Positions 16,534 to 26,309 of a stretch of DNA of 64,000 bases are shown piece after piece. The translations under genes were made by a program, and so were the position numbers. Numbering within the stretch: the stretch's first letter is position 1; each line of letters opens with the position of its first letter. Below the pieces are notes generated by a model that saw nothing but the letters and a program-made list of their open reading frames with translations, had not been told where the DNA came from and ran no database searches. This DNA is from Aquimarina sp040786285 (GTDB taxonomy: Bacteria > Bacteroidota > Bacteroidia > Flavobacteriales > Flavobacteriaceae), in assembly GCF_040786285.1 (NCBI RefSeq), contig NZ_JBFMKQ010000003.1:372001-436000 (forward strand), given 5' to 3'.

Positions 16534-19380
16534 TTGAAAACAAGAGGAAACCTGCTAAGGGTTCTGGGAGGAAGCTTAGTAAAATTTTTATTTTTTATTT
16601 TTATAATACCAAATGCCTCTTTTTCACAGTGTAATACGGCGTATCCGTCTATACGCATATGTGATATGACCATAATTGACGGTGATGCAACTGCTGGTCC
16701 CGATGGTGTTATTAATCTTTATGATGAAATAGCTGGTTTAACTCCTCAAGCGGGAGACGAATGGTTTGATCCCGGATTTAATTTTGCTTTAAATCCTGAT
16801 GGAACTCTACGTTTATGGGATCTTGACAACGCTTCTCGAGCTGTGAATGACTACCAATTTGTTTTATTGAATTCAAGTTCTGGTTGTACAGATCAAATTG
16901 TGGGTAGGGTTAATTTAATTTTAGGGCCTTACTCTGGGCAAGCTTTGCCACCTTCAGGATTGAATGAAGTAAATGTTATCGTATGTGATAAGGAAGACAT
17001 TTGCAGAACTGATCCAGATCCGTTAGTAGATATAGATTTATTTGAAACATTGGTTTCTTTAGAAAGTGTGCCTCCACCTCATTTAAATGGAATATGGGAA
17101 TATATTGGACCACCAGGAGCAGATGTAAATTTGGATGGATCATTATTTAGTACCACAATTCCGTATACTCCGGGAGATGGTAGAATAGATAGCGATGAAT
17201 TTGCATTTAGATACACCGTTACTGGGTTTGATCCAGCTTGTTCTCCACAATCGGTAACCGAAGTAAAAATATCAGTCGTGAGACAGGTTTTTTCTGGCTA
17301 TGCTTCTGAGTATAACATTTGTCAAAGTAATTTTGAAAACGGAGATTATGATGCTCCAATAAATTTAAGGGATAATGACTATCTATTAAATGAAGATCTC
17401 GAAGGAACATGGTCGCTAGATGGTGTTCAAATTACAAGTCCAGATGATTCTGAAGTAAATCTTAGAACATTGTATGATGATTTGGTAGCTACCACACCCC
17501 GGTTTGGATGCCAAGATTTTAATTTTACGTACACCGTTGAGCAACGTTCTGGTGTTTGTGAAGATGCATCTTCAACAGTAAGATTTACAGTTTTTGAAGC
17601 GTTAAAACCATTTACTCAAAATGGTCCTCCACCAGAAATTTGTTCCGAGGAGTTTACTGATCCTTCTACTGATTTATATGATTTTGTTGAGTTCTTTAGA
17701 GATAGTAATGATGTTTTGTTTGATTATATGGATGGAAGTAGTACAGAGGATTATGTGCAATGGGAATTTGTAAGTGGTCCTTCTGATCTAAATTTACAGG
17801 CAAACTTTGATGATTTATTGATAACTAATCCAGCTGAAAGACATAGAGGAATTATAAATATACCGGGAGCGGCAACCGGAACATATGTCTTTAGGTACAC
17901 CGTGTTTCCAGAATTGCTTTGTTCAATGTATGATACACAAGAATTATACAATCCAAATTTTTGCAGACCATCAATTAATCCATTGCATCCATGTGGACCA
18001 GAATCAACAGAAATTACTATCATAATATCTCCAATAGATTACCCGGGTGAGAATACCACAGGGGTAAATCTTTGTGAATCGTTAGGGACTGTTGATTTAA
18101 GGAGCTTGTTAAATACAAACGGAACAGATGCTATAGTGACTACAGGGGTATGGACAAACCCTGCAGGAGATGTTGTTGACAATACTTTTGTTTTTCCAGT
18201 TAGTGATACGTCACAGACCTTTACATTTACGTATACAACAACAAGCTCAGGAGGTTGTACAGATAGGGCTGATCTAGTTTTTAACATAAACAAAGTGTCT
18301 AACGCAGGTGGAAGTAGTAGTGGTATTACCTTATGTTCTGATAATTTAACGATTACACTTTTTGATTTGTTGAGTGGTAATCCAGATACTACAGGGATAT
18401 GGACAGGCCCTTTTGGGTACAGATCCCCAGATCATTTAGGGGTTTTTGAAGCAAATAATACAATGTTAGCCCCTTTAAATGAAGGTGTTTATACGTATAC
18501 AGTCCCTCCGAATGCAGGATGTAGTAGCGCCGCTTTATCTACAGTGGCAATACGAATTGCTAATCCTGCCGAAATTGGTAACGATAGAAGTGAAACTTTC
18601 TGTAAACTAGAAGGGAATGTAAACTTATATTCTCTTTTGGATAGAAATACAGTGCGTACTGGTTTTTTTGAAGATACCGATAATACAGATGCATTAACTC
18701 CAGATGGTACAGTAGATTTCGAAACATTAACCAACGGTATTTATAATTTTAGATATGTAGTGACAAATTCGTTACCATGTGATGAATCTTCGTTAAATGT
18801 ATCTATACAGATTATTGATGTACCAGTACCCAATGTTCCCGAACAAGAATTTTGTATTCTAGATGCTAAGAGGTTAGAAGATATAGAGATAGATGTTCTA
18901 AATTATAATTGGTATGCTACCTTAGAGAGTGAAACTCCAATTGTAGATAATCCACTGCTTTTAGATAACCAGGTATATTATATCACGAATGTTGATGTAG
19001 ATAATTGTGAATCCGAACGATTAGCAGTGGTAATCAATATACTTAATACTGGGGAGAAGTTCTCTAATGGTGAATTATGTACTTTAGATTTTCAGGATGG
19101 GGTGTCGCCTAATAACGATAACCAGAATGACACCTTTGATTTGTTAATAGACGAGGTGTATAATATTCCAGAAGCTTTCCCCGATTTTGATTTAAAAATA
19201 TACAATAGGTATGGTACACTTGTTTACGAAGGTAAACGCGATACCGAAGAATTTAGAGGAGAAAGTAATATATCTGTGCGATTAGGAGATGATCTTCCCT
19301 CTGGAACCTACTTCTATATTTTTTCTCCCAATTTTGAAAACAATTTACCAATACAAGGAAGTTTTTACCTAAGCAGATAA
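16534..19380 (+). CDS. Secreted protein with T9SS type B sorting domain
   Basis: This 948-residue protein uses TTG at 16534 as its start, with a signal peptide ending around NASFSQC (about 27-32). The middle holds several repeated extracellular beta-rich modules with paired cysteines and phrases such as VNLCESLGTVDLRSLL and ITLCSDNLTITLFDLL. The last 90 residues match the gliding-motility-associated type B C-terminal signal: GVSPNNDNQNDTFDLL, LKIYNRYGTLVYEG and LPSGTYFYIF. It should be exported by type IX secretion to the surface. It is followed by PorP/SprF and OmpA genes, the usual partners. Confidence 0.92.
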   Translation: MKTRGNLLRVLGGSLVKFLFFIFIIPNASFSQCNTAYPSIRICDMTIIDGDATAGPDGVINLYDEIAGLTPQAGDEWFDPGFNFALNPDGTLRLWDLDNASRAVNDYQFVLLNSSSGCTDQIVGRVNLILGPYSGQALPPSGLNEVNVIVCDKEDICRTDPDPLVDIDLFETLVSLESVPPPHLNGIWEYIGPPGADVNLDGSLFSTTIPYTPGDGRIDSDEFAFRYTVTGFDPACSPQSVTEVKISVVRQVFSGYASEYNICQSNFENGDYDAPINLRDNDYLLNEDLEGTWSLDGVQITSPDDSEVNLRTLYDDLVATTPRFGCQDFNFTYTVEQRSGVCEDASSTVRFTVFEALKPFTQNGPPPEICSEEFTDPSTDLYDFVEFFRDSNDVLFDYMDGSSTEDYVQWEFVSGPSDLNLQANFDDLLITNPAERHRGIINIPGAATGTYVFRYTVFPELLCSMYDTQELYNPNFCRPSINPLHPCGPESTEITIIISPIDYPGENTTGVNLCESLGTVDLRSLLNTNGTDAIVTTGVWTNPAGDVVDNTFVFPVSDTSQTFTFTYTTTSSGGCTDRADLVFNINKVSNAGGSSSGITLCSDNLTITLFDLLSGNPDTTGIWTGPFGYRSPDHLGVFEANNTMLAPLNEGVYTYTVPPNAGCSSAALSTVAIRIANPAEIGNDRSETFCKLEGNVNLYSLLDRNTVRTGFFEDTDNTDALTPDGTVDFETLTNGIYNFRYVVTNSLPCDESSLNVSIQIIDVPVPNVPEQEFCILDAKRLEDIEIDVLNYNWYATLESETPIVDNPLLLDNQVYYITNVDVDNCESERLAVVINILNTGEKFSNGELCTLDFQDGVSPNNDNQNDTFDLLIDEVYNIPEAFPDFDLKIYNRYGTLVYEGKRDTEEFRGESNISVRLGDDLPSGTYFYIFSPNFENNLPIQGSFYLSR

Positions 19381-19461
19381 ATATAAAATAAGTCATGATA
19401 TTCAATTTTGAAGTAACAAAATGATTATTAGGCGATTCTATCTGACTAATAAATAAAATAA

Positions 19462-20388
19462 ATGCAACAAATAAGATTAAAATTAACTTTTATACTAATT
19501 ATAGTTTTTTACTCGGTAATCCATGCCCAGCAAGAGCCCCAGTATTCTCAATATATGTATAATATGAGTACAGTAAATCCTGCATATGCAACAAACCAAA
19601 GTGGATTGGTGTCTACGGGTCTTTTGTATAGAAAACAGTGGACAGGTATAGAAGGGTCACCTCAAACGGCTAATGTTTTTGGTAATATACCGTTAAATGA
19701 AAAGATTGAGTTAAGTGTAAATTACGTAAACGATAAGATAGGAGATGCAATTCCTGTAAATAATAACTACATAAATGTGGACTTTGCATATGTTACAAAG
19801 ATTTCAGATCGAATGCGATTATCTTATGGATTAAAAGCAGGAGTTAATAATTTTAAGATAGACCCGTCTAATTCTGATGTGTCTACAGATCCCGCTTTTT
19901 CTGATAATACTTCTACCACTCAATTAAATATTGGAGCCGGGTTGTATATGTTTACGGGCAATTTTTATGCAGGAATTTCTTCGCCTAACCTTTTACCTAG
20001 TAATGTAGAAATTAATAGCGTTAGTGTAGCCGAAACAAAAACTCATATATATGGTATTGCCGGTTATGTTTTTGATTTTGTTGATGAAGTCCGTTTAAAA
20101 CCTTCATTAGTAGTTAAACAGGTTGTTGATTCTCCTTTAACTTTTGATATTTCCTTAAATTCTTTACTATATGATAAGTTTGAGCTAGGGGTTTCTTATC
20201 GATATACCGACGCTTTTATTGCTTTAGCGGGATTTAATATTACTAATAACCTTAAAATAGGATACTCATATGACTTTAGTGTAAGTGATTTAAGTGGTTA
20301 TAATAATGGAAGTCATGAGATTGTGTTGCTTTTTAATTTCGATCTTCTAAATTTCAGTAATACATATTCATCTCCAAGATTTTTCTAA
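19462..20388 (+). CDS. PorP/SprF family type IX secretion membrane protein
   Basis: This 308-residue protein has a signal peptide (cleavage near HAQQEPQ) and begins with the family signature QYSQYMYNMSTVNPAYA. The rest is an outer-membrane beta-barrel of alternating aromatic strands. SprF of Flavobacterium johnsoniae is needed for surface delivery of the type B cargo SprB, and paralogues usually sit right after their cargo gene, as here. It is probably the cognate partner of the 948-residue secreted protein. It is followed after 3 bases by the OmpA gene. Confidence 0.92.
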   Translation: MQQIRLKLTFILIIVFYSVIHAQQEPQYSQYMYNMSTVNPAYATNQSGLVSTGLLYRKQWTGIEGSPQTANVFGNIPLNEKIELSVNYVNDKIGDAIPVNNNYINVDFAYVTKISDRMRLSYGLKAGVNNFKIDPSNSDVSTDPAFSDNTSTTQLNIGAGLYMFTGNFYAGISSPNLLPSNVEINSVSVAETKTHIYGIAGYVFDFVDEVRLKPSLVVKQVVDSPLTFDISLNSLLYDKFELGVSYRYTDAFIALAGFNITNNLKIGYSYDFSVSDLSGYNNGSHEIVLLFNFDLLNFSNTYSSPRFF

Positions 20389-20391
20389 ATT

Positions 20392-22485
20392 ATGAAGTTT
20401 AAGACAATATTTATATTGACAGTGTTGATTACTCAAGCTGCTGTTTCTCAAAATAAAAGTAGGGCTGATCGTTTTTTTGAAAAAGGTGATTATATAAATG
20501 CTGCGATGCAGTATGAAGAAGAATTGAATCAAGAAGGATATACGAAGCACATTGTGCAGAATATATCTACTTCATATTACAACACATTTCAATTTAGGCA
20601 AGCCTATCGATATCTAAAGGTGTTGACTTCGGGTAAGTTTTATAATCGAGATAAAACCTATGATAATCGATATAACTTTATGATGTACCAGGTACTTTCG
20701 GCTCTAGGTGAGTATGATAAATCAGTCGAATTTTTGGCACTGTATAAATCAAACGAAACTGAAACTTCAGATTTTAGCAAAACCGATGCGATTTCTATCA
20801 TAGAAGATTTTAAACTGAAAGATGATGATTACACAATAAAGAGTGTAGGCTTTAATTCTGAAGCGTCTGAGTTTGGGGCGATAAAGGTGGATAGTTTAGT
20901 GTATTTTACTACAGATAGAAAGCCTTATGGTGTGCTAAATAGAAAGTATAAATGGACGCATAGACCATTTTTAGATATTTATAAAGTTGAGGTAGATCAA
21001 GAAAATAATCCAATCTCTGATATCGCTGCGGTTGCAAAAGAAATTAACTCTAAACTGCATGAAGGAAATTTTTGTTTTACAGCAGATAGAAACACGATGT
21101 ATGTATCGAAGAGTAATTCAGAAAAAGGGAAAAAGAAATTTGATAGCATCAGAAAAAATTCAATCCACCTATACAAATCTGTAAAAGTGGATAGTAATTG
21201 GACCAAACCCGAAAAACTAGCATTCAATGATGTGAATTATTCTATAGAGCATCCTTCATTAAGTATAGATGGAAGTAAATTATATTTTGCATCTAATATG
21301 CCTGGGGGATTCGGTGATTTTGATATTTATTATGTTGATGTTAATCTAGATGGTACCTATGGCAATCCGGTAAATTTAGGACCAGAAATTAATACACCCC
21401 ATAGAGAGCAATTTCCATATGTTGATAAAGAAGGTCATCTGTTCTTCTCGTCTAATGGCCATCTTGGATTAGGAATGATGGATATTTTTGTTTCAGAGTT
21501 TAAAAATGAAAAGTTAACTACGCCAATTAATTTAGGAGCACCTATTAATTCTAATTTTGATGATTTTTCGATGGCATATTATAATGAAACCGATGGTTTT
21601 TTTGCTTCAAATCGTAAGAAAATAGGAGATGATATTTATGCGTTTTCTCAGGTCGGAGATATTTTCCCGAAAGAATATAGGGCACGTTTCGAAGTTAGGG
21701 ACTTTGCTACTGATGATTATATTACAGACTCAGATGTGGTTTTGTATGATAATGATAATAAAGAGGTGTATGAGAGTCAATTAGATTCTATAGCTGGTTT
21801 TGGGATCAAACTATTTCCTGGTAAGTATAATTTTAAGGCTTCTGCCCAAGGGTATAGAACAAGAACTAAACCTGTTGTAATAAAAGAAAAGGAAGAAGAA
21901 ACCTATGTGATTTTTCTTGATAGAGAGAAAAAGAAAGAAGAACGTATTACTTCCTCAGAAGAAGATTCGAGAAATAGAAGCAAAGACAGTGTCTCTATAC
22001 GAGAAGAAGTACGAATCACAGATATAACTACCAGTAGACAAAAGGAAGAAGAAATTACAAAAACGAAGCTAAAAGAAACTCTTCTTACCGATACAGAAGG
22101 ACCTCCGGTTGTTGAGAAGAATGGAAAACTATACTTTAAAATGCCTCCAATCTACTTTGATTATGACAAATGGAATATTAGGGCAGATTCTAAAAAGGTA
22201 CTTGATAAGCTAGCATTAAAATTAGAGCGCTATAAAACAGTATATATAAAGATAAGCTCGCATACAGATAGTAGAGGAACAAGTTCATATAATCAGGTTT
22301 TATCAGAAAGAAGAGCAGAGTCTACACGAAACTATTTGGCATTAGTGGGGTATGTAAATGCCAGAAGAATGAAGTTTGTTGGGTTCGGAGAATCACAGCC
22401 TCTAATAGATTGTGGTGCTAAGGGGTGTACAGAAGAAGAGCATCAAACCAATAGAAGAAGTGAGTTTGAAATTGTGAAGTATTAG
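20392..22485 (+). CDS. OmpA family protein with TPR and PD40 propeller repeats
   Basis: This 697-residue protein has a signal peptide (about 1-19), TPR-like helices (about 24-125), a beta-propeller of PD40/WD40-like repeats (about 150-415, with SIDGSKLYFASNMPGGFGDFDIY and similar), a carboxypeptidase-regulatory-like domain (about 430-500), a charged linker, and a C-terminal OmpA domain (about 580-697, with SSHTDSRG and RRAESTRNYL). It resembles PorE-type proteins that link secretion components to peptidoglycan. It ends the three-gene surface cluster. Confidence 0.88.
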   Translation: MKFKTIFILTVLITQAAVSQNKSRADRFFEKGDYINAAMQYEEELNQEGYTKHIVQNISTSYYNTFQFRQAYRYLKVLTSGKFYNRDKTYDNRYNFMMYQVLSALGEYDKSVEFLALYKSNETETSDFSKTDAISIIEDFKLKDDDYTIKSVGFNSEASEFGAIKVDSLVYFTTDRKPYGVLNRKYKWTHRPFLDIYKVEVDQENNPISDIAAVAKEINSKLHEGNFCFTADRNTMYVSKSNSEKGKKKFDSIRKNSIHLYKSVKVDSNWTKPEKLAFNDVNYSIEHPSLSIDGSKLYFASNMPGGFGDFDIYYVDVNLDGTYGNPVNLGPEINTPHREQFPYVDKEGHLFFSSNGHLGLGMMDIFVSEFKNEKLTTPINLGAPINSNFDDFSMAYYNETDGFFASNRKKIGDDIYAFSQVGDIFPKEYRARFEVRDFATDDYITDSDVVLYDNDNKEVYESQLDSIAGFGIKLFPGKYNFKASAQGYRTRTKPVVIKEKEEETYVIFLDREKKKEERITSSEEDSRNRSKDSVSIREEVRITDITTSRQKEEEITKTKLKETLLTDTEGPPVVEKNGKLYFKMPPIYFDYDKWNIRADSKKVLDKLALKLERYKTVYIKISSHTDSRGTSSYNQVLSERRAESTRNYLALVGYVNARRMKFVGFGESQPLIDCGAKGCTEEEHQTNRRSEFEIVKY

Positions 22486-22487
22486 TG

Positions 22488-22680
22488 TGTGAGTCTTTGA
22501 GTTTGTGAGTTATTGAGGAAAGAAAATTAATTCAAAAATTTTAAAAATCGATAGCGTAAGAAGTAGCTTTTCTTAGTATCGGTAATCAGAATATTTGTAA
22601 TTGATGTCAGTTTTTTATTTGCTAAATCACATCTGCTAAAATATAAATACTCAAATACTCAGTAACTCAATTACTTGAAA
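22488..22680. repeat. Inverted pair of TTGAGT heptad-type repeats
   Basis: The left arm (22488-22516) is made of short iterated TGAGTTT/TTGAGT units. The right arm (22648-22679) holds the complement form (ACTCAA units). The aligned core of 23 bases matches at 17 positions. The arms enclose about 130 bases without an ORF. The pair may be a mobile or dispersed repeat, or may form a long RNA hairpin after the OmpA gene. The rest of the 345-base gap contains the rpsA promoter and leader. Confidence 0.5.
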
Positions 22681-22681
22681 A

Positions 22682-22712
22682 TTGTTTTCTAATAATTTAA
22701 ATCGTACTTTTG
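22682..22712 (+). promoter_or_regulatory. rpsA promoter
   Basis: TTG (22682-22684) and TACTTTTG (22705-22712) are 20 bases apart and match the Bacteroidota -33/-7 consensus exactly at the -7 box. About 110 bases of 5' leader would precede the rpsA ATG. Confidence 0.8.
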
Positions 22713-22830
22713 CACTCCTTTTTAGCGAGTAAGAGAATTAAAAAGGGTATGATATAAATTTTATTTTAACGCTTCTGTATAGTTTTCGCCTTGATTTTCA
22801 AAGATATACAGAATACAAATTTTATCTTCA

Positions 22831-24645
22831 ATGTCTGAAGAAACAAAAAACACAGACGTTCAGGAAGTAGAAACTCCAGTAGTTTCAGAACAACAAGCAA
22901 ATCCTGAACAATTCTTAAAAGAATTTAACTGGCACAACTACGAAGAAGGAATTGATCCTATCGCAGACTCTAAATTAGAAGAGTTTGAGAAATTAGTTGC
23001 AGAAAACTTCGTTGACACTCTAAATGACGAGGTAGTAATGGGAACAGTAATTAATATTACTGATCGTGATGCTATCATCGATATTAATGCAAAGAGTGAA
23101 GGTGTTATTTCATTAAATGAATTTCGTTACAATCCTGATCTTAAAGTAGGAGACAAGGTAGAAGTTTTAATTGATGTACGTGAAGATGCTACAGGTCAAT
23201 TAATCTTATCTCACCGTAAAGCTCGTGTGATCAAAGCATGGGATAGAGTAAATGCAGCACATGATTCTGGTGAAATCGTAAATGGTTTCGTTAAATGTAG
23301 AACAAAAGGTGGTATGATTGTAGACGTATTCGGTATCGAAGCGTTCTTACCAGGTTCTCAAATTGATGTTAAGCCAATCCGTGACTATGATGCATATGTT
23401 GGTAAAACAATGGAATTTAAAGTGGTAAAAATTAACCACGAATTCAAAAACGTTGTTGTATCTCACAAAGCGCTTATCGAAGCAGATATCGAAGAGCAGA
23501 AGAAAGAAATTATCGGTCAATTAGAAAAAGGTCAGGTATTAGAAGGTACTGTTAAGAATGTTACTTCTTACGGTGTATTTGTTGATCTTGGTGGAGTTGA
23601 CGGTCTTATTCATATTACAGATCTTTCTTGGTCAAGAATCAATCATCCAAATGAGATCGTAGAACTTGATCAGAAATTAAATGTAGTAATCTTAGACTTT
23701 GATGAGGCTAAAACTCGTATCCAATTAGGTCTTAAGCAATTAAAACCACACCCATGGGAAGCTCTTGATAAAGAACTTAAAGTTGGAGACAAAGTTAAAG
23801 GTAAAGTTGTTGTAATCGCTGATTACGGTGCGTTTATCGAAGTTGAAGAAGGAGTAGAAGGATTAATTCACGTTTCAGAAATGTCTTGGTCAACTCACTT
23901 ACGTTCTGCACAGGACTTTGTAAAAGTTGGTGACGAAGTAGAAGCTGTAATTCTTACTTTAGATAGAGAAGAGCGTAAAATGTCTCTTGGTATCAAGCAA
24001 TTGACTCCAGATCCATGGACTGATATTACTACCAAATACCCAGTTGGTTCTAAACACACAGGTATCGTACGTAACTTTACTAACTTTGGTGTATTCGTAG
24101 AATTAGAAGAAGGTATTGATGGTTTAATTTATATCTCAGATCTTTCTTGGACTAAGAAAATTAAGCACCCATCAGACTTTACAAATGTTAGTGATAAACT
24201 TGATGTTGTAGTTCTTGAGTTAGATGTTGAAGGACGTAAGTTAAGTCTTGGTCATAAGCAAACTGAAGAAAATCCTTGGGATAAATATGAAACTGAGTTT
24301 GGTGTAGGTACTAAGCATACAGCATCAATTGGTGAAATAGTTGACAAAGGAGCTACAATTGACTTTAACGAAGATATCGTAGCATTTGTTCCTTCTCGTC
24401 ATCTTGAAAAAGAAGACGGTAGCAAGCTTAAAAAAGGTGATGAAGCAGAATTCCAGATCATTGAGTTCAGTAAAGAATTCAAAAGAGTGGTAGCTTCACA
24501 TACAGCGATGTTTAAAGAAGAAGAAGCTAAGATTGTAAAACAAGCAGCGAAGAAAGCGGCATCTAATGCCTCTGAGAAAACTACGCTTGGTGATATCGAT
24601 GCATTAGCAGATCTTAAAGCTAAAATGGAAAAAGGAGGGAAATAA
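22831..24645 (+). CDS. rpsA: 30S ribosomal protein S1
   Basis: S1 helps mRNA binding and unfolding on the 30S subunit. The 604-residue protein carries six S1 OB-fold repeats (about 62-130, 150-215, 230-300, 317-387, 402-472 and 490-557). The central ones contain the recurring GVFVDLGGVDGLIHITDLSW and IQLGLKQL patterns. An acidic N-terminal extension and a C-terminal Ala/Lys-rich tail are as in other Bacteroidota. Its codon use is noticeably more biased (TCT, GGT, CGT) than its neighbours, as expected for a highly expressed gene. It has its own promoter and terminator. Confidence 0.97.
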   Translation: MSEETKNTDVQEVETPVVSEQQANPEQFLKEFNWHNYEEGIDPIADSKLEEFEKLVAENFVDTLNDEVVMGTVINITDRDAIIDINAKSEGVISLNEFRYNPDLKVGDKVEVLIDVREDATGQLILSHRKARVIKAWDRVNAAHDSGEIVNGFVKCRTKGGMIVDVFGIEAFLPGSQIDVKPIRDYDAYVGKTMEFKVVKINHEFKNVVVSHKALIEADIEEQKKEIIGQLEKGQVLEGTVKNVTSYGVFVDLGGVDGLIHITDLSWSRINHPNEIVELDQKLNVVILDFDEAKTRIQLGLKQLKPHPWEALDKELKVGDKVKGKVVVIADYGAFIEVEEGVEGLIHVSEMSWSTHLRSAQDFVKVGDEVEAVILTLDREERKMSLGIKQLTPDPWTDITTKYPVGSKHTGIVRNFTNFGVFVELEEGIDGLIYISDLSWTKKIKHPSDFTNVSDKLDVVVLELDVEGRKLSLGHKQTEENPWDKYETEFGVGTKHTASIGEIVDKGATIDFNEDIVAFVPSRHLEKEDGSKLKKGDEAEFQIIEFSKEFKRVVASHTAMFKEEEAKIVKQAAKKAASNASEKTTLGDIDALADLKAKMEKGGK

Positions 24646-24668
24646 TTCTCAATTTTTTTAGTATAGTT

Positions 24669-24697
24669 AAAGCCGTTCGAAAGAACGGCTTTTTTTA
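24669..24697 (+). terminator. rpsA terminator
   Basis: A 10-bp stem (24669-24678 with 24683-24692) closed by a GAAA tetraloop is followed by a T tract. Confidence 0.93.
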
Positions 24698-24767
24698 TTT
24701 TAAGCAATAATGATGACTTCTTTCTTAAACTTATAGCAATTGCTTAATAATAATTCTAAAATTTCAC

Positions 24768-24775
24768 TACTTTTG
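24768..24775 (+). promoter_or_regulatory. -7 box of the pyrR promoter
   Basis: TACTTTTG matches the TAnnTTTG consensus. The nearest TTG (24740-24742) is 25 bases upstream, longer than usual. A transcript starting near 24782 supports the ATG at 24801 rather than the TTG at 24792 as the pyrR start. Confidence 0.65.
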
Positions 24776-24800
24776 TACTCCAGATATCTATTTGGAGATT

Positions 24801-25340
24801 ATGAGTCAAAAACTACTACTTAGTGCAAAAGAGATAGACATTATTCTGCACCGTTTGGCTTGTCAATTAATAGAAAATCATACGCATTTTAAGAATACAG
24901 TCCTAATTGGTGTTCAGCCTAGAGGTAAGTTTTTAGCAGACAGAATTTGTCAGATTTTAATTGATAATTACCAAGTTACAGATATACAAATTGGATATCT
25001 TGATATTACCTTTTACAGAGATGATTTTAGACGAGGGGATAAGCCATTAGAAGCCAATAAAACACATATTGATTTTGTCGTAGAGGATAAAAGAGTGGTT
25101 TTTATTGATGATGTATTGTATACAGGTAGAAGTATAAGGGCGGCTTTAACTGCTGTGCAATCTTTTGGAAGGCCGTTAGAAATAGAATTATTAACATTAA
25201 TAGATCGGCGTTTTAGCAGGCATTTACCTATACAGCCTAATTATCGTGGCCGACAAGTAGATGCAATCAATCAAGAAAAAGTAAAAGTACATTGGGTAGA
25301 AAATGAAGGAGAAGATGCAGTGTATTTAGTAAATGAATAA
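24801..25340 (+). CDS. pyrR: PyrR bifunctional regulator / uracil phosphoribosyltransferase
   Basis: This is a type I phosphoribosyltransferase with the PRPP-binding motif VVFIDDVLYTGRSIRAAL (about 95-112). In Firmicutes PyrR binds pyr mRNA to control attenuation and also has UPRT activity. The family fit is good at 179 residues and it precedes pyrB by 37 bases. I chose ATG at 24801 (MSQKLLLSAKEID) because it gives the normal N-terminus. No pyr attenuator hairpin is visible before it, so its regulatory role here is uncertain. Confidence 0.92.
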   Translation: MSQKLLLSAKEIDIILHRLACQLIENHTHFKNTVLIGVQPRGKFLADRICQILIDNYQVTDIQIGYLDITFYRDDFRRGDKPLEANKTHIDFVVEDKRVVFIDDVLYTGRSIRAALTAVQSFGRPLEIELLTLIDRRFSRHLPIQPNYRGRQVDAINQEKVKVHWVENEGEDAVYLVNE

Positions 25341-25377
25341 TGTTAAGAGAAAAGATTTTTTAAACTAAATATTAGAA

Positions 25378-26307
25378 ATGAGCGAATTAAGTGTGGATCA
25401 CTTACTAGGAATTAAATATCTAAACAAAAATGATATTAATCTCATCTTTGAAACAGCAGACCATTTCAAAGAAGTTATTAATCGTCCTATTAAAAAAGTT
25501 CCTTCGCTCCGAGATATTACTATTGCCAATCTTTTTTTTGAAAATAGCACACGAACCAGATTATCTTTTGAATTAGCAGAAAAACGACTCTCTGCCGATG
25601 TAATTAATTTTTCTGCAGCATCCTCTTCGGTAAAAAAGGGAGAAACACTTATAGATACCGTTAATAACATCCTTTCTATGAAAGTAGATATGGTGGTCAT
25701 GAGACATCCTAATCCAGGAGCTGGTGTTTTTCTTTCTAAACATATTAATGCAAGTATTGTCAATGCAGGAGATGGAGCTCATGAACATCCTACACAAGCT
25801 TTATTAGATTCGTATTCTATTAGAGAACGATTAGGTGAAGTGGCAGGGAAGAAAATAGTGATTGTGGGCGATATTTTACACTCTAGAGTCGCACTTTCAA
25901 ATATTTTTGCGCTAAAACTACAAGGAGCCGAAGTAAAAGTATGTGGACCTAAAACGTTATTACCTAGATACATCGAAAAACTAGGGGTGACAGTAGAAAC
26001 TAATCTTAAAAAGGCATTACAGTGGTGTGATATTGCTAATATGCTTCGCGTGCAAAATGAAAGGATGGAAATTAGTTATTTTCCTTCTACCAGAGAATAT
26101 ACACAACAATTTGGGGTAAATAAAAAGTTATTGGATAGTCTGAATAAAGAAATTGTAATTATGCATCCAGGGCCTATCAATCGTGGCGTAGAAATCACGA
26201 GTGATGTTGCTGATTCTAATCAAGCCATTATATTAGATCAGGTACAGAATGGAGTAGCAGTGAGAATGGCGGTAATATATCTTTTAGCTTCAAAAATTAA
26301 ACGATAA
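25378..26307 (+). CDS. pyrB: Aspartate carbamoyltransferase catalytic subunit
   Basis: ATCase joins carbamoyl phosphate and aspartate in pyrimidine synthesis. The 309-residue protein has the carbamoyl-phosphate motif FFENSTRTRLSFELAEKRL (about 50-68), the lysine loop SSVKKGETLIDT, GAHEHPTQALLD (about 132-143) and MHPGPINRGVEI (about 261-272). No regulatory pyrI is next to it. It follows pyrR and is followed after 2 bases by a small conserved gene. Confidence 0.96.
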   Translation: MSELSVDHLLGIKYLNKNDINLIFETADHFKEVINRPIKKVPSLRDITIANLFFENSTRTRLSFELAEKRLSADVINFSAASSSVKKGETLIDTVNNILSMKVDMVVMRHPNPGAGVFLSKHINASIVNAGDGAHEHPTQALLDSYSIRERLGEVAGKKIVIVGDILHSRVALSNIFALKLQGAEVKVCGPKTLLPRYIEKLGVTVETNLKKALQWCDIANMLRVQNERMEISYFPSTREYTQQFGVNKKLLDSLNKEIVIMHPGPINRGVEITSDVADSNQAIILDQVQNGVAVRMAVIYLLASKIKR

Positions 26308-26309
26308 CT

